Below, one piece after another: positions 34,624 through 44,452 of a stretch of DNA of 64,000 nucleotides (positions are counted from its first letter, which is position 1; the number at the start of each line of letters is the position of its first letter). Both the position numbers and the translations under genes were made by a program. Origin of the DNA: Phycisphaeraceae bacterium (GTDB taxonomy: Bacteria; Planctomycetota; Phycisphaerae; Phycisphaerales; UBA1924). The notes beneath the pieces are model-generated. The model searched no databases. It saw nothing but the letters and a program-made list of their open reading frames with translations, and had not been told where the DNA came from. The stretch lies in NCBI GenBank assembly GCA_020639235.1, contig JACKHC010000001.1:372001-436000 (forward strand), in the 5' to 3' direction.

Positions 34624-35775
34624 ATGGCCGCCACGACCCATCCCCCCACGCCCCGAACGACCAGCGGCTCGCTCCCCAAGACGATGCGAGCCCTCATCAA
34701 ATCCACCGCCGGGCCGGGCCTCACACTTGTCACCGACCGCCCGCTGCCAAGCGGCTCAACCGGCAAGCCCGGCGAGCCGGGACCCAACGACGTGCTCGTC
34801 CGCGTCCACAAAGCGGGCGTGTGCGGCACCGACCGCCATATCTACGAGTGGGACGACTGGGCAGCGGGACGAATCCCCGTCGGTATCGTCACCGGCCACG
34901 AGTTCGTGGGCGTCGTCGTGCGCGTCGGCTCGGCCGTCGAGCAGGTGAAGCCGGGCGATCGGGTGAGCGCCGAGAGCCACATCGCGCCGGGCCACGACTA
35001 CAACTCGCTCATCGGCGATGCGCATGTCGCGCGCAACATGCAGATCCTGGGCGTCGACCGCGACGGCATCTTCGCCGACTACGCGATGATCCCCCAGTCG
35101 CACATCTGGCCGGTGAATCAGGACATCCCCGACAAGTGGGCCGCCATCTTCGACCCGTTCGGCAACGCGGTGCACACCGTCATGAGCGCGGGTGTCAGTG
35201 TGAAGTCCGTCCTCATCACCGGCGCGGGCATCATCGGCCTCATGGCCGTCGCCGTCGCCAAGGCTGCCGGCGCGCAGCAACTCTTCGTCGCCGAGCCCGA
35301 CCCGCGCCGCAGAGAACTCGCGCTCAAACTCGGCGCGAAGAAGGCCTACAACCCGCTGCCCAAAGACAAAGGCGGCCAAGGTGATGATTGGGTCAAAGAG
35401 ATCAAGTCCACCGTGCAGGGAGAGGGCGTCGATGTGCTGCTGGAGATGTCCGGCAACGCCAGCGCCATCGTGCAGGGCTTCCGCGCGATGCGACAGGGCG
35501 GCACCGCGGCGCTGCTCGGCATCCCGTCCAAATCATTCAACTTCGACATCACCGAGCACATCATCTTCAAGGGCGCGGATGTTCTGGGCATCAACGGCCG
35601 CCAGATGTGGCAGACCTGGTTCCAGATGGAACGCCTCATCCTCGCCGGCGCCGTCAACCTCGACGACATCATCACCCACGAACTCCCCTTCGAGGACTAC
35701 AACCGCGCCTTCGAACTCATGCAGTCCGGCGAGGGCATCAAAATCGTCCTCGACCTCAACGGCCCGACGCGATAA
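34624..35775 (+). CDS. L-threonine 3-dehydrogenase-like zinc alcohol dehydrogenase
   Basis: 383 residues. It matches L-threonine dehydrogenases in order: GVCGTDRHIYEWDDW with the catalytic-zinc Cys67, TGHEFVG with His92 and Glu93, the NAD-binding VLITGAGIIGLMAV (about 199-212), and FDPFGNAVHT. The four cysteines that bind the structural zinc in this family are all replaced: Pro122, Asp125, Ser128 and Ala136 in an ungapped alignment with the E. coli pattern as I recall it. The protein may be stable without that zinc; substrate is probably threonine or a related amino alcohol. Confidence 0.83.
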   Translation: MAATTHPPTPRTTSGSLPKTMRALIKSTAGPGLTLVTDRPLPSGSTGKPGEPGPNDVLVRVHKAGVCGTDRHIYEWDDWAAGRIPVGIVTGHEFVGVVVRVGSAVEQVKPGDRVSAESHIAPGHDYNSLIGDAHVARNMQILGVDRDGIFADYAMIPQSHIWPVNQDIPDKWAAIFDPFGNAVHTVMSAGVSVKSVLITGAGIIGLMAVAVAKAAGAQQLFVAEPDPRRRELALKLGAKKAYNPLPKDKGGQGDDWVKEIKSTVQGEGVDVLLEMSGNASAIVQGFRAMRQGGTAALLGIPSKSFNFDITEHIIFKGADVLGINGRQMWQTWFQMERLILAGAVNLDDIITHELPFEDYNRAFELMQSGEGIKIVLDLNGPTR

Positions 35776-35791
35776 GCAGTCAGACGCGCGA

Positions 35792-35821
35792 GCACGAAGC
35801 GTGCGGGGGGGCGAGTGCCCC
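35792..35821. repeat. GC-rich double hairpin after the dehydrogenase
   Basis: Two small stem-loops follow the dehydrogenase stop codon: GCACG-AAG-CGTGC (35792-35804) and GGGG-CGAGTG-CCCC (35808-35821). There is no T-run, so a rho-independent terminator is only possible. It resembles a REP-type intergenic element. Confidence 0.45.
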
Positions 35822-35837
35822 GTTGTGCGAGCCATAT

Positions 35838-35866
35838 TCACCACAGAGGCACAGAGATCACAGAGG
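35838..35866. repeat. CACAGAG-type short tandem repeat (copy 1)
   Basis: The heptamer CACAGAG starts at 35842, 35850 and 35859, so units of 8 and 9 bp. It ends about 15 bp before the ATG of the gene at 35880 and may be part of its leader. A reversed copy lies at 37433-37463. Confidence 0.7.
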
Positions 35867-35879
35867 TAGAGACAGTGAA

Positions 35880-36593
35880 ATGACGCCGATGCGCGCCTCA
35901 TCCCGCCGATGGAAACTCGCCCGCCGCGTCGTGTTGTTCCTCATCCTCGGCGCGATCGTGAATGTCGGTGTGGCATGGGGGTGTGCTGCTTGGTCACACC
36001 AAGACATTGACTATGTTGGACTTGTCAAGTGGTATCCGCCTCATTGGGCATACGACTCGTCAGCAATCGAGATCATCCATGAGAAGAAACGAACCACCGG
36101 GCTTGGAACCAGCATGTGGATCGGGAGTTGGACAAAGAAAACCGGTGGCTATCGTAAACCGACGGGTGAAGTCATCGACGAGACATTCTGGCCACACGAG
36201 AACTACGATGAGTGGGGCCGCGGTTGGATGCGGTTTGTCGTTCATGGATGGCCACTGATCTCGTTGCGACGAGAAGTCTGGCAACCCCACGATGACGCTC
36301 CGAACGCATCCCGGTTTCCCGTTCCCGTTGTCGAAGTGGGTCTGTTGCGCACCGGTATCGCCATTCCGACATCAGATGTGGGGTGGACGCACTCCCGCGC
36401 CTTGCCGTTGACACCGATCTGGATCGGCTTCACGCTCAACACACTTCTCTACGCCGTCGTTCTCTACATTCCTTTCGTCGGACTCGGCGCATACAAACGC
36501 CACCGGCGCACCCGCCGCGGCCTGTGCCCCGCGTGCGCGTACGACCTCGCGGGCCTGACCGCCTGCCCGGAGTGCGGGCGCAAGGTCGGCTAA
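35880..36593 (+). CDS. Membrane protein with C-terminal zinc ribbon
   Basis: 237 residues from ATG 35880. One N-terminal membrane helix (about 14-34), a long polar region rich in Trp (about 40-170), one more membrane helix (about 185-205) and then CPACAYDLAGLTACPECGRKVG at the C-terminus. The ribbon is the same type as at 8884, 27056 and 29435, but here the extracytoplasmic middle part is larger. Function unknown. Confidence 0.75.
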   Translation: MTPMRASSRRWKLARRVVLFLILGAIVNVGVAWGCAAWSHQDIDYVGLVKWYPPHWAYDSSAIEIIHEKKRTTGLGTSMWIGSWTKKTGGYRKPTGEVIDETFWPHENYDEWGRGWMRFVVHGWPLISLRREVWQPHDDAPNASRFPVPVVEVGLLRTGIAIPTSDVGWTHSRALPLTPIWIGFTLNTLLYAVVLYIPFVGLGAYKRHRRTRRGLCPACAYDLAGLTACPECGRKVG

Positions 36594-36602
36594 ACTCTCA
36601 TC

Positions 36603-37387
36603 GTGCCCCTCCTCGAAGCCTTCAATCTCGTCAAGACCTTCGCCTCGCGCACCGTCGTCAAGGGCGTGTCGTTCCATGTCGACAAGGCCGAGATCGTCGG
36701 CCTGCTCGGGCGCAACGGCGCGGGCAAAACCACTTCCTTCCGCATGGTCATCGGCATGATCGAGTCGGACAAGGGCCATGTCCGCTTCGACAACCACGAT
36801 GTCTCCAACCTCCCCATGTACCAGCGCGCCCGCCAGGGCATGGGGTACCTCTCGCAGGAGCCCTCCATCTTCCAGCGGCTCACCGTCGAGCAGAACCTCA
36901 TGGCGATCCTCGAGGTGTGCAACATGCCCCGCAGGAAGCGCAAGCAACGCTGCGCCGAACTCCTCGAACAGTTCGGCCTAATGCACAAGGCCCACGACCC
37001 CGCGCGCACCTGCTCGGGCGGCGAACGCCGCAAGCTCGAGATCGCCCGTGCGCTGGTCACCGATCCGAAACTCATCCTGCTCGACGAGCCCTTCTCGGGC
37101 GTTGATCCGCTGGCCGTCGAGGACCTGCAGCAAGAGATCCGCCGACTCAAGGGCATGGGCATCGCCGTCCTCATCACCGACCACAATGTCCACCAGACCC
37201 TGCGCATCTGCGACCGCGCGTACATCATCAACGAGGGCCGAGTCCTCCGCGAGGGCACGCCCAAGGAACTCATCAACGACACCATCGTCCGCGAGTCGTA
37301 CCTCGGCTCCATGTTCCGCGGCGACGAGTTCGACCATCCCCACCACTCTCATTCCTCCTCCGAACCCGCGACGACAGAGGCCGAGTC

Positions 37388-37391
<4 letters not shown>
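36603..37391 (+). CDS. lptB: LPS export ABC transporter ATPase
   Basis: 262 residues from GTG 36603. Walker A GRNGAGKTT, Q-loop LSQEPSIFQRL, signature CSGGERRKLEIARAL, Walker B LILLDEPFSGVDP and H-loop ITDHNVHQTL give the LptB pattern; the FSGVDP form is typical. LptB powers LPS extraction by LptF and LptG. A His/Glu-rich tail (about 240-262) is an addition. Its last bases overlap the PEGA gene start (ATGA). The LptF/LptG-like permeases are about 23 kb away. Confidence 0.93.
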
Positions 37392-37816
<425 letters not shown>

Positions 37817-37991
37817 ACCGGATGTCTGGTTGAGCCGAAGCCAAGATGAGCGGCCCTCAATTCTGCGCACTTTTCTGAATCGGCTCTGCGTGATCGGTCG
37901 TACTCGCGGTAGTTTCAACCCATGATCAGAGGCCCGCGCGCACAGGGCTGGCGGGCCACGACAAACACCGATGTGTACGAGGAGTCAGACT

Positions 37992-38489
37992 ATGACACGC
38001 TATCTGTACGCGCTGAGCGCCTGCGCAACGACCGCCGCCGCCGGCACGGCGTTGGCCGGGACCACAAACTTCTTCGCCAACCTATCGGGCAACAACGAGG
38101 TCCCCGCGATCTCGACCACCGCCACCGGAACCGCGACCGCGGTTTACGACGACATCGCCAACACGCTCTCGGTCCAATGGGACATCATGGGCCTCATGGG
38201 CAATCCGGCGAGCCCTGGCTCGCACATCCACAACGGCGCACCGGATGAGAACGGTCCCGTTGTGTTCCCCTTCCACAATCCCGACGGAACCTGGCCCCTC
38301 GCAGGCAGCGCCGTCTGGACCGATGTCCCCTCCGGCATGGTCGATGCACTCTTCGCCGGCGGCCTCTACTTCAACTTCCACACCGATATGTTCCCCGGCG
38401 GTGAGGTCCGCGGCCAGATTGTCCCCGCGCCCGCCGCGGCGGGACTGTTCGGGATCGCTGGCCTGGTGAGCACCCGCCGACGCCGGTAA
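37992..38489 (+). CDS. Secreted CHRD-domain protein with PEP-CTERM-like tail
   Basis: 165 residues from ATG 37992, with AGGAG about 7 nt upstream. A signal peptide (about 1-20) is followed by a CHRD domain: FFANLSGNNEVPAIST, a conserved GSHIHNGA metal-like motif, PDGTWPLAGSAVW, and YFNFHTDMFPGGEVRGQI. The end PAPAAAGLFGIAGL followed by STRRRR is a short hydrophobic helix plus basic cap, like a PEP-CTERM or related sorting signal, so the protein is probably anchored or processed at the surface. Role unknown. Confidence 0.85.
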   Translation: MTRYLYALSACATTAAAGTALAGTTNFFANLSGNNEVPAISTTATGTATAVYDDIANTLSVQWDIMGLMGNPASPGSHIHNGAPDENGPVVFPFHNPDGTWPLAGSAVWTDVPSGMVDALFAGGLYFNFHTDMFPGGEVRGQIVPAPAAAGLFGIAGLVSTRRRR

Positions 38490-38525
38490 TCGCGAGTTCC
38501 AAACGAATGAATCATGCAAAGTCAA

Positions 38526-38550
38526 AGGGCGTCCCGATCCGGGGCGCCCT
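38526..38550. terminator. Hairpin between two convergent genes
   Basis: A ten-base-pair stem (AGGGCGTCCC, GATCC loop, GGGGCGCCCT, one G-T pair) sits between the CHRD gene and glyS. It is followed by CTCTCTCACTCTT on the plus strand and preceded by A-rich DNA, so it could end both transcripts. Confidence 0.65.
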
Positions 38551-38592
38551 CTCTCACTCTTAAACTCGCGGCGCGACGGAGTTCGCCCGTCG

Positions 38593-40152
38593 TCAGCCGG
38601 CGAGCTTCTCCGCGAGGAATCCCGCCACCTTGTCCATCGCGATGCGCTCCTGCGAGGCGGTGTCGCGATCGCGCATCGTGACAGTGCCGTCGGTGAGCGT
38701 GTCGCTGTCGATCGTGAAGCAGTACGGGCACCCCGCCTCGTCCATGCGTGCATAGCGCTTTCCGATGTTCTGCTTGGCGTCGTACTCGATCATGCCCAGG
38801 TGCCCGAACCGCGCCACGAGCTCGCCGTGCAGTTTCTCGGCGATCTCCGGCAGGCCGTCCTTGTTCACGAGCGGGTACACCGCCGCCTTGATCGGCGCCA
38901 TCCGCGGATGGAACTTCATGAACACCTTGCTGGGGCGCGACTCGTCGGGCGTGTACGCCTCGCACAACAGCGCCAGCACGCCGCGGTCGAGCCCCGCCGC
39001 GGGCTCGATGCAGTGCGGCACGAAACGCTCGTTTTTCTCCTGATCAAAGTACTCCATCTTCGCGCCCGAGTGCTCCTGATGCTGCGTGAGGTCGTAGCAC
39101 CCGCGGTTGGCGATGCCCTCGAGCTCGCCGTACCCCGGCGCGGTGAATGGGAATCGGTATTCCACATCGCTCGTGCCCGATGAGTAGTGCGACAACTCGT
39201 CCGCGTCGTGCTCGCGCAGGATCAGGTTCTCGCCCTTGAGCCCGATCGACTCCCACCACGCCATGCGCCAGTCGCGCCAGAACACATACCAATCGTGCGC
39301 CTCGTCCGGGTGGCAGAAGAACTCCACCTCCATCTGCTCGAACTCGCGCGAGCGGAAGGTGAAGTTGCGCGGCGTGACCTCGTTGCGGAACGACTTGCCC
39401 GACCCGCCGATGCCGAAGGGGAGTTTCACCCGCACCGTATCCACGACATTCTTGAAGTTGATGAAGATTCCCTGCGCGGTCTCGGGGCGCAGGTATGCCT
39501 TGTCCTTCTCGGGGTCGCCCAGTGCGCCGATTGTTGTCGAGAACATCAGATTGAACTGGCGCGGCGCGGTGAGTTCGCCGACCTTCCCGCAATCGGGGCA
39601 CGGCACCAGCGCGCGCGTCGCCTCATTGATCTTCGTGTATTCCTCGAACGACTCGTGCTCCTCGCCGAGGTTCTTGAGCTTCTTGGCGTTGTGAGCGCGG
39701 ACATCTTCGAGCGTGCCCATACCGGAGAAATACAGATCCTTCCCCACCGATGCCGGGCGCATGTGCAGCACCATCAGGTGATCAGCGCGGAATCGAGACT
39801 TGCACGCCCTGCAGTCCACCATCGGGTCATTGAATCCCCCGACATGCCCGCTCGCCTCCCATACCTTGGGGTTCTGGATGATGCAGGTGTCCAGAGGGAG
39901 CACGCGCACCGCCTGCCCTCCCGGACCCTTCCTGCCCCGGCACCCGGTCATGATGACATCCTGCCACCACGCGTCGCGCAGGTTCTTCTTGAGCAGCGTG
40001 CCGAGCGGACCGTAGTCCCAGAAGCCGTTGATCCCGCCGTAGATCTCCGACGCCTGATAGATAAACCCACGGCGCTTGCACAGCGACATGATGTCGTCCA
40101 TCGACTTTCCCGCCCCCCCCACTTCCCCCATCGCCTCTGATTGCTCCGCCAT
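38593..40152 (-). CDS. glyS: Glycyl-tRNA synthetase, single-chain type
   Basis: 519 residues from ATG 40152 with GAGGAG upstream; the open frame extends further but without support. Class II marks are YGPLGTLLKKN, a zinc-binding pair CRACKSRF and CPDCGK, motif 2 in FRNEVTPRNF, and the motif 3 region PAAGLDRGVLALLCEAY. This is the dimeric GlyRS form found in some bacteria, archaea and eukaryotes, rather than the alpha/beta tetramer. An eight-G run near residue 12 lies in a Gly-rich N-terminus. Charges tRNA(Gly). Confidence 0.94.
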   Translation of the reverse strand: MAEQSEAMGEVGGAGKSMDDIMSLCKRRGFIYQASEIYGGINGFWDYGPLGTLLKKNLRDAWWQDVIMTGCRGRKGPGGQAVRVLPLDTCIIQNPKVWEASGHVGGFNDPMVDCRACKSRFRADHLMVLHMRPASVGKDLYFSGMGTLEDVRAHNAKKLKNLGEEHESFEEYTKINEATRALVPCPDCGKVGELTAPRQFNLMFSTTIGALGDPEKDKAYLRPETAQGIFINFKNVVDTVRVKLPFGIGGSGKSFRNEVTPRNFTFRSREFEQMEVEFFCHPDEAHDWYVFWRDWRMAWWESIGLKGENLILREHDADELSHYSSGTSDVEYRFPFTAPGYGELEGIANRGCYDLTQHQEHSGAKMEYFDQEKNERFVPHCIEPAAGLDRGVLALLCEAYTPDESRPSKVFMKFHPRMAPIKAAVYPLVNKDGLPEIAEKLHGELVARFGHLGMIEYDAKQNIGKRYARMDEAGCPYCFTIDSDTLTDGTVTMRDRDTASQERIAMDKVAGFLAEKLAG

Positions 40153-40245
40153 CGCTCGATGCTCCTCGCTCTGATATGAGGCGACGATCATATCCCATCG
40201 ACATCGCCGCCCCGGCGGCACCACGCCGGGTACCCTGTCCGGTGC

Positions 40246-42015
40246 ATGGCGAGGCGATTGATCGGCGCACGAGGATCGGAACTGGCGGCCAGTTCGCCGT
40301 GGCGCGCGCTCGTCGCACTGCTCATGCTCATCCCCATCCTGATCGATGTCGGGTGGCACGAGCGCCCATGGGACCTCGAGCGCGAGGTGACCCACGCCGC
40401 GCTGGGCGTCCTCTGGATTGCCTACGCGGGCATCCTCGGGTGGCAGGTCCATTCCATGCGCCGTCGCGACGGAAAGTGGCGCAACTTGCTGCGCATCACC
40501 CGTCCGGAGCAGATCATCCTTGTCGCGGGCACCGCGCTGGCGTGGTCCATGCCCGCGCTGAGCATCGCGGCCACCATGCTGCTCGTTGTGGCGCTGATGC
40601 GCTTCTATCTCCGGCTGGTCGAACGCGACTTCCCCCCCAGTCTCGTGTTCCTGATGTCATTCGTCGCGTTGCTGATCGTGGGCACCGCCCTGCTCATGCT
40701 CCCCGCGGCGACGCCTAGGGATCAGCCCATCTCGCCGCTCGATGCCGCCTTCACCATCACAAGCGCCATCTCCCAGACCGGGCTCGTCGTTCGGGACACA
40801 GGCACGGGATTCACTCGACTCGGGCAGATCGTCATCATGATCTGGATCCAGGTCGGCGCGCTGGGCGTCCTCGTCTTCGGGGCGCTGATCGCGTCGTTCA
40901 TCGGCTCGGGGTTCGGGCTGCGCGCCACCCAGACCATCGCCGAGGGCACCGAGCAGGGTTGGACCGGGCAGCTCTCGCTCCAGAAGCTGGTGTCGTTCAT
41001 CATCATCGTCACGCACGGATTCGAGTTGATCGGCGCGGTCATCCTGTACTTCGCGTGGCCCGGCACCGAGGAAGCATGGGCCGGCCGCCCCCATGATTTC
41101 GATACCAACCTCGACCGCGCATACCACTCAATGTTTTTCTCGGTCTCCGCGTTCTGCAACGCCGGGTTCGCCACGACCACCGACTCGATGGAGAGTCTGC
41201 GCGCCCATTGGCTCCCGCACACCGTGATCGTGCCGCTGATCGTGCTGGGGTCCATCGGGTTCCCCGTGCTCGCCAACATCTGGGATGTTTTCATCTCGCG
41301 CATCCGGGGCGTCCGCGTCCGCGACGGAGCGCTCATCCGGCTCAATCTCAATACCAAAGTCGTCCTGTCCACGGCGCTTGTGCTCTATGTGCTGGGCTTC
41401 GGGCTGATCTTCCTCGGTGAGGTCGCGCAGGCGCATGTCGACTGGAAACTCGCGATCCTCGACGCCCATTTCATGAACATCAACCGCACCTCGGGCTTCG
41501 ACACCATCGCGCCCGTCGAGATGGGGCTGCTCTCGCGCCTATCGCTCATCGCGCTCATGTTCGTCGGCGGGTCGCCGGGCTCCGTCGCCGGAGGCATCAA
41601 ACTCATGGTCTTCGCGGTCCTCGTCCTGACCGTCTGGAGCACCATCCGGGGGCGCGAGCACACCACCGTATTCGGGCGCACCATCCCCGACGCACTCGTC
41701 CGCAAGTGCGCCACCCTCATCGTCCTGTCGCTTGTCACCGTCATGAGCGTCGCGGGCGTCCTCGCGTTCACCGACGCCAACCTGGGCACGCAATCGCTCG
41801 GCCCGCTCCTCTTCGAGGCCACCAGTGCCTTCGGCACCACAGGGCTCTCCACCGGGATCACATCCAGTCTCAGTTTCCCGGGCAAGATCGCGATCATGGT
41901 CGCCATGTTCGTCGGGCGCGTCGGCCCCCTCGCCGTCATGGCCGGACTCGCCTCTGTCGCCCGCGCCCGCCGAGCCCGTCACTATTACCCCACCGAAGAG
42001 GTCGTTGTGTACTGA
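40246..42015 (+). CDS. trkH: K+ uptake protein, TrkH/KtrB family
   Basis: 589 residues with an N-terminal extension of three helices (about 1-100) and about ten further helices. The four selectivity loops are recognisable as SQTGLVV, NAGFAT, RTSGFDT and TTGLSTG. The protein is the K+ channel-like subunit; the gene just downstream is its ring-forming gate. Together they form a Trk/Ktr uptake system (the exact subfamily is uncertain). Confidence 0.92.
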   Translation: MARRLIGARGSELAASSPWRALVALLMLIPILIDVGWHERPWDLEREVTHAALGVLWIAYAGILGWQVHSMRRRDGKWRNLLRITRPEQIILVAGTALAWSMPALSIAATMLLVVALMRFYLRLVERDFPPSLVFLMSFVALLIVGTALLMLPAATPRDQPISPLDAAFTITSAISQTGLVVRDTGTGFTRLGQIVIMIWIQVGALGVLVFGALIASFIGSGFGLRATQTIAEGTEQGWTGQLSLQKLVSFIIIVTHGFELIGAVILYFAWPGTEEAWAGRPHDFDTNLDRAYHSMFFSVSAFCNAGFATTTDSMESLRAHWLPHTVIVPLIVLGSIGFPVLANIWDVFISRIRGVRVRDGALIRLNLNTKVVLSTALVLYVLGFGLIFLGEVAQAHVDWKLAILDAHFMNINRTSGFDTIAPVEMGLLSRLSLIALMFVGGSPGSVAGGIKLMVFAVLVLTVWSTIRGREHTTVFGRTIPDALVRKCATLIVLSLVTVMSVAGVLAFTDANLGTQSLGPLLFEATSAFGTTGLSTGITSSLSFPGKIAIMVAMFVGRVGPLAVMAGLASVARARRARHYYPTEEVVVY

Positions 42016-42056
42016 TGTGTCCCGACTTGCCCCCCATCGTGTAGTTTGGTGTGCGT

Positions 42057-42740
42057 ATGGAACGATTCGCTGTCATCGGTCTGGGCCGCTTCGGCGCACG
42101 CCTGGCGACCAACATCGCGGCCTCCGGCGCCGAGGTCATCGCTATCGACCGCGACCGCGCCATCGTCGAAGAACTCCGTGATCAGGTCACCCTCGCCATC
42201 GCACTCGACGCCACCGACGAGCAGGCCCTCCGCGTGCAGGGCATCGATCAGGTCGATACGGCGATCGTCGGCATCGGCCACAACTTCGAAGCCAACGCCC
42301 TCGCGACCGTGCTGCTCAAGTCCATGCGCGTCAAGCGCGTCATCTCTCGCGCCGGCAACCGCATGCAGGCGCGCATCCTCTCGCGCATTGGCGCGGACGC
42401 CGTCGTCAGCCCCGAAGACGAGTCCGCCGACCGGTGGTCGCACCGCCTGCTCGCGCCTTTCCTGATCGACCATGTCGAACTGGGCGAGGGCTACGCGCTC
42501 GTGCAGCTCGCCGCCCCGCGCACCTGGCACGGCAAGACCCTCGCCGAGCTCGACCTCCGGCGCAAATACAATGTGACGGTCGTCGCGATCAAGCGCAAGG
42601 TCGAGGCCGCCTCCGAGACCGGCGCCGACTCATACGAGGAGCGCGTCGTCGATGTCCCCCAGCCGCGCTCCCGCGTCGGCGCTGATGACACACTCATCGT
42701 CGCGGGCTTCGATGCCGATCTCGAAAAACTGCCGCGATAG
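42057..42740 (+). CDS. trkA: K+ uptake regulatory NAD-binding protein, TrkA/KtrA family
   Basis: 227 residues from ATG 42057; a GTG at 42051 is possible. RCK-N (about 1-125) has the nucleotide motif GLGRFGARLA with downstream Asp in AIDRDR, and the later ATDEQALR. RCK-C (about 140-227) follows. Only one RCK-N is present, as in KtrA-type gates. It directly follows trkH and so completes the K+ uptake system. Confidence 0.92.
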   Translation: MERFAVIGLGRFGARLATNIAASGAEVIAIDRDRAIVEELRDQVTLAIALDATDEQALRVQGIDQVDTAIVGIGHNFEANALATVLLKSMRVKRVISRAGNRMQARILSRIGADAVVSPEDESADRWSHRLLAPFLIDHVELGEGYALVQLAAPRTWHGKTLAELDLRRKYNVTVVAIKRKVEAASETGADSYEERVVDVPQPRSRVGADDTLIVAGFDADLEKLPR

Positions 42741-42749
42741 GCGGCTTTG

Positions 42750-43673
42750 CTAATACCCCAATCCCGCGTACTCATCCGGCACGAACGCGATCCACGCCGC
42801 CAACCCCCCCACTATCGTGGGGAGAGTCACGCGCAGCGCGTATCTCGCCCACTTGTTGAGGCGTTTGAACACCGGCAGGTCCGCGATGGTCCACGCGACC
42901 GGCGTCGCCATGCACAGCGCCAGAGACCAGTAGTTCAGCCCCTCGCCATTGGCAGCAGCATGGAGCGTCAGTGCGCCGGCGGTCGCGCCCATAGCAATCG
43001 CGATCGGCTCGCCGAAGGTCTTTCGCTTAGTAATCGCGCACACAACGCACACGCTCCCGCACATGGCGCTGAGCACGCCCATCAGCCGCGCATCCTGCGC
43101 CACGCCCCAGAACGCGAGCGACGGCGCCATCGCGCCGAGCACAGCGCTCATCGCCATCCACACATTCCACGCGGGCGCGCGCTTTGAGAGCATCGTCAGG
43201 CACGTCGTGATCCAAACAACGCCCGCGACGCCGCCGACGAACCACAGCCCCGCGTCCCGATTGTTCCACACGAACCACTCGAGGTAGCTGCGCATAAGCG
43301 GGAGCAGCATGGCACCCGTGATCAGCGCCGCAACAAGGAGGCGCGTCGCCCATCGCGCCCACGCCGGTGCGCGCCAGTGCGCCTTCAGGGTCGCGACGAT
43401 CGCGCCTAGCAGCGCGATGTACACGATCCAGTGCTCGGACGGCATTCGCGCCTTGGGCGGGAGAAACTGCTCTCCAACGATACGCCGATGCGCAAGGAGG
43501 TATCCGATCGCGGCGCACCACGCGCCGGCGATACCCCCCCACTTCGCCATGGCGCTCGCGCGCGACGCGGGCTTGCGCACAAGCATGGCGCATAGCAACA
43601 GCGCGCAAAGAATCCCGGCGCCCATGACGAGCGCCGGGATCGGGACATCGTTGATCGCGTCCTTGGGTCCCAC
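42750..43673 (-). CDS. Polytopic membrane protein of unknown function
   Basis: 307 residues starting at a GTG, with about nine hydrophobic segments. It has no motif I recognise. It lies just downstream of the YceI gene on the same strand (6 bp gap) and is convergent with trkA. A partly conserved RHRIVGEQFLPPKARMPSEHW stretch between helices is hydrophilic. Confidence 0.6.
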   Translation of the reverse strand: MGPKDAINDVPIPALVMGAGILCALLLCAMLVRKPASRASAMAKWGGIAGAWCAAIGYLLAHRRIVGEQFLPPKARMPSEHWIVYIALLGAIVATLKAHWRAPAWARWATRLLVAALITGAMLLPLMRSYLEWFVWNNRDAGLWFVGGVAGVVWITTCLTMLSKRAPAWNVWMAMSAVLGAMAPSLAFWGVAQDARLMGVLSAMCGSVCVVCAITKRKTFGEPIAIAMGATAGALTLHAAANGEGLNYWSLALCMATPVAWTIADLPVFKRLNKWARYALRVTLPTIVGGLAAWIAFVPDEYAGLGY

Positions 43674-43679
43674 CGCCGA

Positions 43680-44300
43680 TCAGCCGGCGCGGCCCTCGAC
43701 GGTGACATAGAGCGTGACCTCGTCGCCCAGACTGTCGTTCTCGAGGTACTTGGTCATGCCCCACTTGGAGCGTTCGATCTTGAACTCGGCCTCGAAGCCG
43801 CTCTTGTGGCCCTGGGGCGTCTGCGCATCGCCGACCCATGTGATGTGCGCTTCAACCGGGTTGACCTTGCCGAGCATCGTGAGTTCACCCGTCACGAGCA
43901 TCTCGCCGTCCGCGATCTTCTCGAAAGACTTGCCGACGAACGAGATCTCCGGGAACTGGCGCGAGGAGAAGAAGTCGGGGCTCTTGAGGTGTTTGTCGCG
44001 CCCGTCGTTGCCGGTGTCGATGTTCTCGACCTTCGCGGTGACTTCGAGTGTGCTGTTCGAAGGAGTATCGAAGTCGAGCGAGTACGAGCCCTCGGGCATG
44101 TGAATCGTGCCGTAGGTATATGAAACGCCCATGTGCTTGATGCGGAAGACGATCATCGAGTGAACCGAGTCCAACTCGAATGTGCTCGCAACAGCGGCGG
44201 CCTCCGAGGGGCGCGCTTCGGTATCAGGGGACATGAAAATCGCGCCGGCGCCGATCGCTCCGACCAGGGTGGCCCATGCGCATGACTTGCAGGTCTTCAT
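43680..44300 (-). CDS. YceI-family protein
   Basis: 206 residues. A Cys-containing hydrophobic start (MKTCKSCAWATLVGAIG) is a possible signal or anchor. The beta-barrel begins STFELDSVHSMIVFRIKHMGVSYTYGTI and contains LKSPDFFSSRQFPEISF and VTGELTMLGK, all classic YceI lipocalin marks. The family binds polyprenoid-like lipids. Function in this species unknown. Confidence 0.88.
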   Translation of the reverse strand: MKTCKSCAWATLVGAIGAGAIFMSPDTEARPSEAAAVASTFELDSVHSMIVFRIKHMGVSYTYGTIHMPEGSYSLDFDTPSNSTLEVTAKVENIDTGNDGRDKHLKSPDFFSSRQFPEISFVGKSFEKIADGEMLVTGELTMLGKVNPVEAHITWVGDAQTPQGHKSGFEAEFKIERSKWGMTKYLENDSLGDEVTLYVTVEGRAG

Positions 44301-44452
44301 CTTTCGTAGCTCCAGAGGGTGAGGGTCCGTCGGCCGCGGGACTGGATCGCCGGCCGGTCAGCACACTAATACCGGCACCGGCCTGTGACGACGACGTCCG
44401 CGCGCACATTTCGGACGAATGACAACTGAATAGTTATAGGACGTCGATATAA

